Source: Allacma fusca (lineage: Eukaryota; Arthropoda; Collembola; Symphypleona; Sminthuridae). From it: a stretch of DNA of 64,000 nucleotides. Under the pieces are notes generated by a model. That model was not told where the DNA came from, did not search any database, and was given only the letters and a program-made list of their open reading frames with translations. The translations under genes were made by a program, and so were the position numbers. Position 1 is the first letter of the stretch. Every line of letters begins with the position of its first letter. Positions 1-12,034 of the stretch are shown piece after piece. The stretch is from the NCBI GenBank assembly GCA_947179485.1, contig OX359246.1, forward strand, positions 3,038,001 to 3,102,000. The letters are read 5' to 3'.

Positions 1-2555
1 AAATATTTCTAGATTATAAGATAGTATTAGCAAAATAATAGGATAAGTAGTTATAAGTACAATAAGGTTAGGAAGAGAAAAGACAGAAAAACAAGTTCAT
101 ATACAACAAAAATATAAAAATGAAATGAAAATAATAAAAGTTCACATAACGAACGAAAAGTTCAATCTAGTTAAAGAGGCAGATTACCAATAGGAGACGT
201 CATTCTGATTGCCAATAAAATATACCGAGACTTTATGTCCCTTTTAAAGATTATGTGATTCAAATCAATATATCTTTCGTGTTTCGATGGATTCTTTATC
301 CATTTTCTTTCCAATTTCCTTTTCACCCCATTGATTCCAGTGATTAGGTTTTTATTAGACATCAACACTATCAAGTCAGGCTGTGTTTTCAAAACAAACA
401 CTGATTTGTTAACGAGATGAAAAATGTTTCAAGATAAGGTTCAGTTCTAACAAAAATTTCAGGCAATATCATAATTCCCTGAGGCTTGTTCACTCAACAG
501 CCAATGAGTGATGATTGTAATGTCTTGTGACTTTATTAGGTCATTCAACTCCATATGAGAAGGATAAAAATTAAATTTCTAACCTACTCATCGCTTAAGG
601 ATGAGCGGGATAACAAATTTCCAGCAAAAAATCAGAACCCTGTATAAGCAAGTTCTCTACGATCAGGATCAGTTTACCTCTTAACTTTAGTTCAACAAAA
701 TCTATTTAGCTAGACGTGCTAATATTTTAGGTACCTAGAAAAACAGATTAAGTAAAACGGAAGTCCGAAGGATAGATTCTTCCAAAAGAATTTCTGTAGT
801 ACAGGTTCGCTTATAAATTATTTACTTGCAAGATGTATCGCATTTTAAATGAAAGTTGACATGAATGTGCCCAGATCTGAAGGATCCTAGGAGCACTAGA
901 TCTCCTGTAGGGACCAGAAAAATAAATAAAAATACATACTATGAATAGGTAGGAGGAACTTTAAATAAAAATATAAAAAGTAAGAAAATTACAGTAATAG
1001 AGAAACTATATGACATGATTGATATGTCATCGACATATGCGAGTGCTGTTTCGTATTTTAAATCGCGAGTTTAAAGGTAGCTAGGATCTACATTGCAAAC
1101 AGTGTTGATATCTTTTTACAATTTTAGTACACATCAGAGATGACAATAGTTATCACTAGAAAAATTATCTCTTACAGTTTCAGTGATGGATTCCAACGGT
1201 TTACGGAATCATTAAATTCACTTCGTTTATATACGATGATTAAATTCAACATCCAGTAAAAAGGATCAGTTTTAAATCTTAAAAGATCAAATGTCTTATT
1301 AGCTTTGATAAATTCCATAGTTTCCCAAAACAAAAATTATATTAAGAAAACACAATTCTGAAGGAAATTTTAAACAGAAAATTTAATTTACAAATTCGAC
1401 ACGTTTCATCAAAGAAGATTTTTTTTTACAGATCAAGGTATATATATATATTTATGATTATCGCCAAAATACATTCCTATCTCAGTTGAGAAAATAGTTC
1501 ACGGTACAAGATGATTTTATGTCTTATGGAGTCGTAAGAACCACTTACAGAACTTCATGGAGCACGATGTTTTCACATTTGGTGAAATTGCCAACAGTTG
1601 TGCATGAGAAGGACATAATTCCTAATCTAAACACCGAAAAACAACTCAGGGAGCAACTTCAACGCTCAAAACCGTCTCTTTTGATCTTAACAAAGATTCG
1701 AAAATCACAAATTTTTGACAAAATTTCCCCACAATGATTTGTCTGTGACATGTTAAATTGTTTTACAAGGAAACTCACGGGATTTTACAAGCTTAATAAT
1801 TAAAATACACCTTTAAAAATACATTAGGCCACTACCCTAGTAATAGCAGTAACTGACAGTAGTCACAATGTTTCAACAACTAGTATTCAGTATCAGAAAA
1901 TTAGAAATCAAATGAGAATAGAAACAAGAGTCAATAGTTTCATATCTACCTTCAAGTAATCTTTGCTGACCTTTCCTCATATGTTTGGAGAGCAGTCAAG
2001 ACAGTTTTACAAACAAATTCTTTTCAAAACATGTGTACAAAATTTTCAATTCTGCTACGATGTTTCTAATCTTAGATACGATAAATAACAGTAGAAATCA
2101 AGTTAAATGATGATGTAAATAACGATGTATTCCATGTAAATATTGTATATGCAAATTGTAAAGGTAACACCTATATTTTGTTGTGCAACGATTCTAAGAT
2201 CTAAGATTATAAGAAGAACTTTCACAACAGCATACAAACAATAACACCATCAAATATTGTACAGCATTACAAAGTATATACACATATGATGATGAACATG
2301 TATAAAAATTGTATGCAATGCCTTAACAATAAGAATGCCCATGAATACCATTACGACCATGCTACAAAGACCAACCATTACCATTACGACCAAGATTAAG
2401 CTACAAAGTATGGTAACAAAAATAGAATTAGTATAAATACAAATAATATGAACTTGAACTTCGACAGATGACATTGTCGAGGTCGACAATTACCCAGAAG
2501 AGGAATGTTACGGATATATTATAAATAGAGTAGAATAAGCATAATCTAAGTCAGC
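1..2555. other. No gene recognised
   Basis: AT-rich sequence with no convincing coding region. The ATG-started open frame at 1519-1737 (72 codons) has no recognisable motif, no splice context and no second copy in the window, so I do not call it. A short stretch near 2335-2400 repeats words such as ACCATTACGACCA and looks like simple-sequence drift. Confidence 0.6.
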
Positions 2556-3055
2556 AAATAGTTTGGAAGGTCGTAAGCAGAGGCTACGTGACGCCAAACG
2601 CTAACATAACATAATTATAAGGAAATGATTCAGATTATTTAATAAACAATAAACTAAGAATAGGATAAGATTAGATTTAGATTAAGACACGTAGAGTAAG
2701 TACAAGTTCTAATCTCAACTTCAACCAAGCAACATCAAGAGGAACCGCACCTAGAGTCCATTCCCTCCGGGATGGAGCTCAAAAGGTAGCAGACGGGGTG
2801 ACATGAAATCGGGAAGATTTCATGAAGAAGAGATTCAGACTTCAAATTCTATTTGTGTTAAATGTTAATTGTTCAGTGTAAATTGTATCAGTTTAGGAAC
2901 AATAAATTGGCCAAAAGTTAATAAAACGAACTACACACAGAATTCAATAAGTTCCATTTATTCATGCGTTTCCAACAACATCGGATTCCAGGAATTCAGG
3001 GGATGGAACACCCGAACCTAGGCTACATTACTATTACCCACACAACATCAATACC
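2556..3055 (+). repeat. LTR-like fragment, related to 26.33-26.84 kb
   Basis: This stretch and the one at 26,334-26,835 share an order of landmarks: a run containing TTATTTAATAAACAATAA (TTATTTTATAAACAATAA in the other copy), then an ACACGTAGAG / AACGTAGAGA word, a GTTCTAA word, a block of short G/C-rich text, and a 3' part with an AATAAA-type signal followed by an ACAACAT end. That layout suits two diverged solo LTRs of one retrotransposon family. I could not fix either boundary or a target-site duplication, so 'LTR' is an inference. Confidence 0.35.
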
Positions 3056-3299
3056 CGGGTAATACCGTACATAACAATATTTTCGTTTGGAAAGTTGCAA
3101 AAATGAATTGTTACCTCCATAACCACACAAACAATTCACTAAAAATTTTGAATCTAAACGAATTGTGGCAAGTTTAGTTTCAATTATTCTGAAATATTCA
3201 TCGCTGACCTACGTAAAGATTTAAGGTTTGAATGTTTAAAAGCGTGAAGCAAAATTGGCAGAATTTTGTATTTTCTGACAAGATATTTTCAGAAAAACT

Positions 3300-4085
3300 T
3301 TTGACGTTCGGTTGTACAGGGGTACCCAAGACAATGTTGCAGAAAATCGTATCCACGAAATGGTCCGAAATTTCCAAATTAAAAGATTCACACGGAAAAT
3401 GTTTCTACAAGAAACTTACACAATTTTGTATCATTTTTTAGATTCGCGTTCTGGAAAACGCACAAATCGTTTTCTCTGAGAAAACTTCTGTGAAGGAAGT
3501 TATAGCGCAGCTACTGACTTTACCTTGGAGACCCAATCAAAGTCATTGGGAAATATTACTCGTCTCAGAGTACAAGTGGGAATTAGGATCAAACACTCGT
3601 GACCGTTATTCCTTATTGATTTGTTGTATGGACCATTCCATTGCAGATGCAATAAGTTTCATAGGAATCTTTCGCATGTAATTTCAATCACCATCTCCTA
3701 TTGCTAGGCCAGTACAACAAATTCCCAAACAAATTTCGCTTTGGGATTAATGCAAACTTATGTATTTGTTTCCGTATGCAGTTGCAAAACAGATTCCAGC
3801 AATGTTACGGGGCAGATATTTCAACAAACGTGACCTAATGAACCCTTACGTTTACGATGCTACTGAAAGAATTCTTGTGAGTAAGATCAAAAAAATCAAG
3901 GGTAAACACGAAGTTGATTATGCATCTGTAATCCACTCTGCAATTAATGGGAAAATTTGTCAAACTCTGGTAACGCTTTAAAAAATACCCCCAGAATACA
4001 TAGATTTATTAGCCGCACTTCCGGTCATCCTTGAGGATGAAGTAACTACATGTAATAATTCCAGTAGGGTAACGTTTGTACTTTT
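3300..4085 (+). pseudogene. WSD-like acyltransferase copy A, main exon (decayed)
   Basis: This is a broken copy of the exon that is best preserved at 56.6 kb. Matching blocks in order are the RFAFWKT segment (about 3431), the AQLLTLPWRPNQSHWE segment (about 3511), the catalytic-type region with DHSIADAISF (about 3630), LMYLFPYAVAKQIP (about 3757) and KHEVDYASVIHSAIN (about 3904). In wax-ester-synthase/DGAT O-acyltransferases the H-x3-D in this position is the catalytic motif, here H-S-I-A-D. The N-terminal membrane segment is missing, and stops and frame changes break the frame at about 3475, 3681 and 3750. Compared with copy D, RFAFWKT shows that the TGA at 56,962 replaced a Trp codon. The acyltransferase assignment is by motif only. 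Confidence 0.65.
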
Positions 4086-4425
4086 TAAAATTTAAAATAA
4101 GTCGAGATTAGACTTGTTTAAAATCATTAACAATGGTAAGTTTATTGTGGAAGTTCCTATCTTGAAAGAATTTATAGAGGCGTACTTATTCTTTTCCTGA
4201 AACGAATAAGTGATCATGTCAAATTTACTGTATAATACTCCCCGGTAACGCCTGTTACACTGTTTACTTGGTTAAATTTTATTTGATTGGAACAATTACG
4301 GAAACATTATTGCTTTTGATGGACCCTCCTTTCAAGCGTAGAGTTTAGACATGATTTTAAATCATGTGTTAATTCCTTTTATTTACGTACATGTATATAC
4401 ACTAAAATATTTTTCAACAATATAG

Positions 4426-4718
4426 GATAGGTTTTTTAATGGAACTGCCCCTCAAATCCGTTTCATCAATGGATCGACTTATGGTCACACACGATATAGT
4501 AAGGAAGTGTGGGGACAACTGGAGTTCAATGGCGTCACCAAACTTTATAAAGCTCCTTCGGATTTTCCCTTTGACCATTGCTAGGAGAATATTTTCTTCC
4601 ACGTACAATACTGAGCCTAGCTACTCACTATCATTTATACCTGTAACCTCTAACATAGAGTTTATTGACAATTCGGAAATCTTTGACGTTTATGCCACTC
4701 ATTTATCGATTTCAATAG
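4426..4718 (+). pseudogene. WSD-like copy A, C-domain exon
   Basis: An open exon of 293 bp lies between an acceptor (CAACAATATAG) and a donor (AATAG/GTATGT). It begins one base into a codon and ends with one base of a split codon. It reads ELPLKSVSSMDRLMVTHD, then a hydrophobic-aromatic part, PSYSLSFIPVT and EFIDNSEIFDVYATHLSISI. The last part resembles the C-terminal domain of WS/DGAT proteins, where a Thr/Ser-rich strand and a small conserved turn precede a hydrophobic 'giG' end. The exon itself is open, but the gene is dead upstream, so it is called part of a pseudogene. The related exon of copy B is at 12,035-12,330. Confidence 0.6.
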
Positions 4719-5115
4719 GTATGTATGTGACAGTTTAGTTAGAAAAGCGAAAGCTTCTAGTTATATTATGATATTTGCCTGTCTAGATATTTAAATTCGG
4801 GTAGACAGGAACTGTGTTACGTTTGTTTTCGTGAGCAGAGAGTTTTGGGTGTCCTGCCGGAACTGAGATTATCGGACTCCTGGGTGTTTATGTGTTCCAG
4901 ATTCCGCGGTTGTTATGTTTTCAAAACTCAAAACTGCATATATGAACATGCACGAATACCAACCTCTTTACATATATAGTATCTGCAATGCGGATAAAGT
5001 ATCGAGTGGTCCTTTATATACTTGGCATTTCCGTAAATGTCAGGGATAATTTTTACTATTTTGCTTGAATATCAATGAGCTCCAAAAAATGATAAGATAC
5101 ATTGAATCTGTCTAG

Positions 5116-5264
5116 GAGTGACCATTTGCGTTTGGGGAATCAACAACCAGCAGAGGGTAAACTTTTTGTACACACCAAATTTATTTTGATCAGAGATCCC
5201 CAAAGGGACCCTCTCCAAATATGTTGCACAGGAGATAAATCACCTTGCTACAAAGTTGTCCTAA
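5116..5264 (+). pseudogene. WSD-like copy A, last exon (one stop)
   Basis: The acceptor is TCTGTCTAG. Joining the single leftover base of the previous exon with the first two bases here gives an in-phase Gly, followed by VTICVWGINNQQRVNF. The same reading frame is used by the last exons of copies B and C, which fixes the frame. A TGA at 5187-5189 replaces the Gly of the LFGS motif seen in the other copies. The frame otherwise runs to a TAA at 5262-5264. The helix-like end (SKYVAQEINHLATKLS) suits the C-terminus of this acyltransferase family. Confidence 0.6.
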
Positions 5265-6950
5265 ACCATGTAACGTTATCATACTTCCACTAATATGCAA
5301 ATACAATTAAAACCTTATGGTAATAACATGGGCTACTTATCACGTAGTCAGTACAATACCATACTAAATAATGTGTTCGGCATCAATGTTTTTCATTGAC
5401 CAACCATCCTCCTTTTTTTATGGTTTTTAAAAATTTGTTCTACCTGTGAAGCTTGGAAACTCTGAATACAGCGGTCAAGGAAGAGCAGTCAAGTTAGGAT
5501 TGTTTTCAAAATAACTGAAATTTTGATTTTTTACTGAAGTTTTAGAATTTGACAAAAACAAAATTTGACGCTGGAGCACCAAATACAGACGGCACACTTA
5601 AGCACACAAGAGCCCTACATCGCTCAGTTTTCCAACGTGTCCTAAAAGCGGTCCCTCGGTTTTGACCCAAAATTAAGGTTAAAAGTAACATTGAACCCAA
5701 TTAAAATTAAATCTTGAAAAATGTCTTCTTGGAAAATATTTTTGTTCTAGCTGTAATAGATTGCTCAAGATTCCACCGTAATTACATTTCTTAGGCATGG
5801 GGTACAACGGAGTAATATGTCACGAGATAGTTTGTAGGCGTGTCCCAAATACCATTACAGGGTGTGATATTATGGGATAAAATTAAAGCGCAGAATTTTG
5901 TATGTATGGTAACTCTGGCGATTAACATCAGTTTTAAAATTACTATTAAAAGGACGGAAAAACTAGCTAAAGACATTGGGTAGCAAATGCCGATAATGGA
6001 TGAACCATCCAACTTTCTTTCGACCACTGCGTTGCCACCACACTGGAAATAGTTTAATTACCGCAGCGAGGCAATATAAACTGGATAAACAAGCTTTTTA
6101 AAGTATAAAGACGTTTATATTCGCCTCTTGGGTCATAACTACATTTTATTGTTCTATTATAAGAACTATTAGAAATTCTGTAACCTTGATCCATGTATTT
6201 TCAGGCATGTACAACTATAGCTCTCACAATACGGGTCGTGATCTATTAAACATCTAGCTAGCATTGAACATCAAAATGATTTCCTACTAAATTCTTAAAA
6301 TTCACAATCGCTTCACATCATTCAAATGTTCTGATTCTGACTGGTTATAAATTTCATTAAAATGCTTAATTTAGGTGACTGCTCTAAAATAATTCGTTTT
6401 GCTCTAGATGCAATACTATGCTTAGATTTCACTGCAAGCAAAGTGTTTAAGTATAGGGTTAAACGAGGCGTCGTTTATCACGAGTTATCAGATTGCTGGT
6501 ACATTTGCACGCATATTTATAGTAAAAGTACATTTCTGTCATGCTAGCAAACATCAGGGGCTTTTTCGAAGGGGTGAGTTCGTTACCAACTCATGGCATT
6601 ATTTTACGAGAATTCTAAATACATTTCAACATGGACGGTACATGGATATAGGCATTAAACAGGAATGAGAGGAAGCCCAAGTGACAAATGGGCAAATACC
6701 ACAAACTGGTTACTTAAAAACAGACTTAAAAACGAAACTTAATTTTTTGATTCGATGGGAAACAACCGTGGATTTTTTCTTTGGGGTAATAATTCAGGTT
6801 AACTATTTAGTTACAAATATTAACTTAGAGTAAAAATTTTTCCATTGACTTCTCATTGTAAGTCATGGAATAATACCAGACCATAAATTGCTGACTTCCG
6901 TAGTTATTTATGTACACTGAATATTTCGTAAACAAATTTAAAAATTCAAG
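5265..6950. other. 3' flank of copy A, duplicated at 58.3-59.7 kb
   Basis: No gene is seen. Most of this stretch aligns by eye with 58,300-59,700. Shared landmarks are TTTTAGAATTTGACAAAAAC / TTTTAGAATATGATAAAAAC, the AAGATTCCACCGTAA word, GTGTCCCAAATAC, GTCATAA(C/T)TACATTTTATTG and TTTCATTAAAATGCTT. It is therefore the downstream half of a segmental duplication of several kilobases that includes the acyltransferase copies. Open frames inside it (for example 6362-6547) are not conserved between the two copies. Confidence 0.6.
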
Positions 6951-8480
6951 GAAACAGAATCAAATGTCTCAAACGAACGAGTATGTATGTATATACATAC
7001 ATACTTTAGAACTAAATATTTTAGATACAAACCGGATTAGAAGTAGTTTAATCAAGAATGAGGAATTATAGAGATGTCTGAGTTAGTAGTATTACAAGTA
7101 ATTAAGTAGTTTTTAAATTAAAAACATGTTTCCAAATTTTTCCTGGCCGTGTCCAAAGTTCTCGCAATCAGCGTAGACACCTAATAAATAGCTAGTCTGT
7201 GCTAATGTAAGAATGTTATTGATGTCTTGGATAAGCACTGTACGCAAGCAATTATTTAAAAAAAAATTAAACATACTTGGAAATTACAAATAATAAAGGT
7301 TAGTTTCCATCTAAACATACGTCATATTTTATTTTCGCTTTTATTTGCAAACAGGAATGATGTGAGAAGGTAAAGAGGCTGCATATGTTTCTTGAAGCGG
7401 CAAGGCTAATTCACAATGGACAATTTTCAAACCTTCAAATACGCATTTCAGTTTTGTGAGACATTATCTTGTGGAATTCACGTACCTTCAAACAGTCCTT
7501 CGTCTGTGGGGTATAATTATTTTAATTGTTCTAGCATTCAAGCCCAACTATAAACATTTTTCTTTCTCGCTCCATGTTCTTCCGGACATATTCAAAGTCC
7601 TTACTTATACATCCAATAAATAGATTGTACTTACATATATAAGCATGTTGTTGTGTCTTCATTGAAGTAAATTAAACATACTCATCGGGTTCATAATTAT
7701 TAATGGTTGATCGTAAAATAAATAATAGGTGTAAGTATTTTCAAATTTTTGGGCCTGCTGGTCTTTGTTAGTTTAAGTTTACTGTCGGATGGATTCTGGA
7801 CTCTGCAATAAAAAAATATGTACTTCAGTAAACTCTGGTAATTGGGGAACGCAAAGGTGCATTGAGAGCTTTGGTAAGGTAATATTAAAAAAATCTATTA
7901 AGTACGGAATGCTTTACGGCATCCAATGGTCATGCTCATCAAAGATACGTAAAGTACCGTTCTGACGTATTTTTAAAAAATGCCCAAAAACACCTGCGAA
8001 TTGCTCCTGGACACATAACGGGTATTTCCAAATTGTGTACCTAATAATTAAAACCGCACCTTTAATATAAACTTGAATGTTAGTGCTGAAAATGATGAAA
8101 TATGAACTTGCATTTTGTTTGCTTGAATTTAATAAGCCGGAAATGATTTTGGAAAATAATGATAATAATTGCGATATCCCAAAATAATGTTTCCATTATC
8201 AAACACTCGTTTCCCAGAACCCAAATCATATCTAAAGCATATTCCCGGATCTTATTATTTGTTTAACAGTCATTCCCATCTAAAACATATCTCTAGATGT
8301 ATGAAAACCTAGTGTTTGATCCACAAGCCTCAACTGTGTGAGTAATATTAATGAAACATTTAAATTATAACAGTTTCATAGACCATTAAATATAAATGCT
8401 TGTATCTGTACCTTGCAGGAAGAATCCGTAGGAAAATAATCCTTACTCTGAGAGTTTATCCCTGACAAAAAGTTATCCAA
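6950..8480. repeat. Flank block 'beta' of the WSD cluster, copy 1
   Basis: This block recurs upstream of acyltransferase N-terminal exons. Landmarks are ACTAAATATTTTAGATACA, GAAGTAGTTTAATCAAGAAT, TCCTTCGTCTGTGGGGTATA, AAGCATGTTGTTGTGTCTTC, ATACTCATCGGGTT, and a part from about 7800 to 8040 that matches 62,290-62,520 (GGTAAGGTAAT, CTCCTGGACA, AACGGGTA). Other full or partial copies are at 9020-9250, 23,915-25,900 (interrupted by a transposon), 31,640-31,850, 52,860-53,130, 59,860-60,000 and 61,420-63,700. I see no conserved reading frame in it. It could contain the promoter of the gene family. Confidence 0.6.
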
Positions 8481-8800
8481 CCAAACAATTTATAAGCCTT
8501 TTAGTTTGGATGATACGAATTTAAAATTTCTTGCTTTGAAATTCATAGAATTCTCATTCTAATCCTGGTTAGAGTGTTTCTACACCGTGGACTCGTGGCG
8601 ATACTCGTGAAATGCTTACGATCGGAACTAGAATCCTGCAACCGAAATCAATTTGAGCTTGCTTTCAAATGGATCTTAAAAAGCTGTAACAGATAGCGTA
8701 ACTATACCTTGATTATAAACGTAAATGTCTCTTAAGGTCGTATTCGAGCAATGTCTACAAAAAACTAAGGAAATTTTGAACACCATTTCTTTCTTATTAT
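8480..8800 (+). pseudogene. WSD-like N-terminal exon, remnant
   Basis: Degenerate copy of the first exon that is intact at 63,709-64,000. Shared words in order are ATTCTCATTCTAATCCTG, TTTCTACACCGTGGACTCGT, ATACTCGTGAAATGCTTACG, AGCTTGCTTTCAAATGG and TTGATTATAAACG. Several small indels and stops destroy the frame. The exon encodes a hydrophobic N-terminal membrane segment in the intact copies. Confidence 0.6.
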
Positions 8801-10140
8801 GTATAATTACTTTGATGCACGAAAGATATTAAAGGAAAATATCAGTAGTCAAAGTGTCCTTCCAAATATTTCTTTATAATTTGCTACAACCCAGTTTCCA
8901 AGTTCAAACCATAATGATTCAAGATTGTATTTTATTGTGAGTCAGCATTTCAGACAGGAGTAATGAGAGTTGAAAAAAGCTCTTTATGGTTCTAGAAGCA
9001 GCGGAGATGTTTTACCACGCCTAAATGACGCATGATTGAAAATCCGTTCTGCTTTCGATGAATCGCCATGTACAAGTCACATGCCTTTAAAGAGTCCTTC
9101 ATCTGTGGGGTATAATTGTTGCAATAATTTGTTGAGCTTTGAAACCCAATTATAAGTATTTTTCTACTTGCTTCGTGTTTTTCGGCTATGTCCATAGTTG
9201 TCATAATTACCCTGCTAATCTGCAATTAGCATATTAAAAAAAATTAAACGTATATGCGAAGCGATTTTACATATAATTACGTACAACCGTCATACAAGTT
9301 TTTTCTTTCTATACAGTATTTGGCTACGTGCGTTTTGAATGCACAAAGAATTAGTTACAGATTTAGTTTCAGTTAAATGAACCCATTTTATTACTCTCCA
9401 ACTTTCAAAATCACAATAAATTTTACTTTCGGGAAGTAATTCCGCTTTGCAAGATTTAGACCTCTGTTCTTGATACGCGAAAATATTTGAGAAACGTTGT
9501 GCCACGAGGTGGACTTCTATCATTTGTTTTCATACAAGAGTTGAATGTTGGTGATAGGGATCACCGTGATCTTCACAGGATGAAAAAATATTCACCCTGT
9601 GCAGTTTCGTGGCAAAATCTCCTCCTAAAGTAATAAATTTCTGCTTAATAGGAGGAAATAATAATATTTTAGTATTTTTGGTAATTATTTACAACATGCG
9701 GCGCATTTCTCGGGTCGGGTTGCAACATCTGCTGGTAATAAACGTACCACTCATTGGTTAATTTCATATAAGTATTGTAGTAAAGACGTATTCATATGTT
9801 GGTATTTTTCCATCCCAGGGAGCTACAATACAGTAAAATCACGGTACAGTGACGTCAAATACATGTTTATTAAATTCTCACAAATTTCAAATGAAATTTC
9901 AGAATGAAGTAAGCTATAGTAAGAACCGGTTGGAATTTCTCAAAACTAAAGTCCAGTTTTACAAGTGTTCAAACTATTTACTTGATAATTAGTCTGTCAC
10001 AAGGTGAAACCACAACTTTAAATAGAGTTACTCGTTATGAAGTATGAAGATGTTTCTATTATCGAATTGAGAAAGCCGGAAAATAAAAACGAAAAACGCA
10101 TTTCACAAGGTCCAAGTAATGCGCGAGTTTGTAATCCATA
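8800..10140. other. No gene; contains a partial flank block
   Basis: The stretch 9020-9250 carries the AGTCCTTCATCTGTGGGG and AATTATAAG landmarks of the 'beta' flank block. The rest (9250-10,140) shows no coding signal that I can support. The minus-strand open frames at 8992-9225 and 9290-9523 overlap repeat sequence and have no recognisable motif. Confidence 0.5.
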
Positions 10141-10353
10141 TTCCCAGTGTATTTTGCGTATATATCCATTCAACATTTACTTTTAGCTGTATGAAATCCT
10201 TGTGAATTGTTGGTTGCACCTTTCACTAAAAAAGGTTGTATACATTTCAAGGTATATAAATACTTGTACTTTGCAGGATAAATCAGTACGGCTATATTCC
10301 TTATCCCAAGAGGTTATCCAAACGAAAAATGTTGTCAACCAAGCAATTTCTAG
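10140..10353 (+). other. 5' leader of WSD-like copy B, cut by a transposon
   Basis: The sequence TATCCAAACGAAAAATGT, preceded by a tract around 'CTTTGCAGGATAAATCAGTA', is the leader also found at about 8400-8480, 60,960-61,010 and 63,610-63,680, just before each N-terminal exon. Here the leader stops at 10,353, where a hAT-like element begins. Beyond that element the sequence resumes in the second intron of the gene (about 11,930), so the main exon of copy B has been lost. Confidence 0.55.
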
Positions 10354-11908
10354 CATGCTTGCAACAAGTTCGTTCAGTGAACTAGTTCCTGAACTGAACT
10401 TTTCAAAATATTTAACGTTTTGAGTGAACATGAATGAACGGAAATATATTAATAGAGTAAATGCCTGAACGTGAACTGAATTATTTTCCCCTTTGAATGA
10501 ACTTGAATTATTAACGATAAGTTTAGCAAATCGCTGAACTGAACTTAGTTGAACGTCAGGAAATATTAGAACATGTAGTAATATATATTTTATTTGACAT
10601 ATTGACTCCATATTTCCACCTGCAAATACCACGAAATCATCGTGTTTTTTGTCTCAGATGTGCTTTTATTATTTGTACTAAGCGATTCGTCTTGGAAATC
10701 CCAAGTGCATGAACTAGACAGGTATAATTGGTCAAAGTGAATGTCCAAGAAATTCCCACCTCAAAGTGATTTGTGATGAAATCCGAATTTTATCAAAACT
10801 AGTATTTAAAAATGGGGCAGTAAATTATATTCTGTGTCTTGTTTACCTAAGAATATAAACTAAACGTATACCAGACAAGGAATTTATTTTTTGTGGAATG
10901 CCGAAACTGGGATTTGTTATCCCTTAATATTCGTAAATACTCGATTAAATATTAGCTATATTATATATAAATTATTGGCTTAAATACAGAATTTATTACA
11001 TAATTATTAAAATGAGCTGAATTGAACGAATAACTGGTTTACCTGAACTTGAATTGAACTGATATAATTGCAAAATAAATTTGAACTGAACTGAATGAGC
11101 GGTAAAAATAATAGTAACGAACTTGAGTGAACGTCATATTTGTATTTGTACAGTGAACTGAGTTGGAATGAATGTGTGTGCCATCCTATATAGGCCAATA
11201 GGCTGTTTCAACGAAAAGAAGAGCCTTAATACCAAGGATCAAGTACTCTAACTGCCTGCCTATTAGCCTATATCTGTCCTAGTGTACATTGCTTGCCTGC
11301 CTATATTTTTGTTGTATAGCTTCTGACAGCGCTTTGCCAGCCTATATAGGCGACATAATTGTGAGTTTTAGATAGTGCATATCCAAGCCGTACGCAATGA
11401 TCACGTGCAATTTGAATACCAATGTAGGGTTTTGATTAATTATGTAGTAAACTACATAGTATCCAGTGGGAATAAATATGGGACGATTATGCATGTACTG
11501 TGGTATACATGTGCATATACTCTGGCAATTACGGGTATCATGTAATTCCCGCCTCATTGTCAGTCCGTTTCTGCAAACGTTTTCCCAAAGATCTTGTAAT
11601 CCTGTCCTAACCAATTCGTGCTTTGAGAATGTTCACCACTAACGCCTAGCCTTTACTTGAACGAACTTGTAGCCTGCCTGAATAGCCCAGCCCCTTGTTC
11701 GGAAATATCTGAATAGCCTAGATTTTCCCTAAGCCTATATTGTGGTGGTGATTGCCCAGCCTAGAACCTCGCCTAGATTTATATCCCAACTTGCCGCATC
11801 CTTGAGCCTTAGCCTATTATAGGGCCTAGAATCTAGGCAGGCGCCCATGTTTGCCATGGAGTATTGAGTTGAACTTGAATTGAATTTTATCACGAAGTTG
11901 CAAGCATG
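10354..11908. mobile_element. hAT-like non-autonomous element, TSD ATTTCTAG
   Basis: The ends are perfect 12-bp inverted repeats (CATGCTTGCAAC at 10,354 and its complement ending at 11,908). They are flanked by identical 8-bp duplications ATTTCTAG at 10,346-10,353 and 11,909-11,916. An 8-bp duplication is the hallmark of hAT transposons. Near both ends there are dense arrays of a short word, TGAACTGAAC / TTGAATTGAAC (about 10,370-10,570, 11,010-11,170 and 11,865-11,885). No transposase is encoded, so it would need to be moved in trans. It sits in the leader of WSD-like copy B and breaks it. Confidence 0.85.
11170..11870. repeat. Nested GCCTA-word array inside the hAT-like element
   Basis: Inside the element at 10.35-11.9 kb, near its right end, the word changes abruptly from TGAACT to repeats of GCCTA/GCCTAT/CCTGCCTA on both strands (for example CCTATATAGGCCAATAGGC near 11,186, ACTGCCTGCCTATTAGCCTA near 11,252, GCCCAGCCTAGAACCTCGCC near 11,754). 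This looks like a second array-type element inserted into the first one. A clear inverted repeat or duplication for the inner element could not be fixed. Confidence 0.55.
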
Positions 11909-12034
11909 ATTTCTAGACCATTATGTAAGGAAGATTGGAATTGCAATATTTATATATATTTGCTATATATATATATTCCTTTAAATTCCTTTTATTTGAG
12001 TTTGTATACTCTAAAATATTTTTCAACATTATAG

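Noticed and set aside
1519-1737. 72-codon open frame
   Set aside because: No motif, no relative in the window and no splice or promoter context.
5102-5293. ATG-type open frame reading DHLRLGNQQPAEGKLF, also at 12,729-12,917
   Set aside because: It is a shadow of the last acyltransferase exon. Splice phase and three-copy conservation support the other frame (ICVWGINNQQRVNF).
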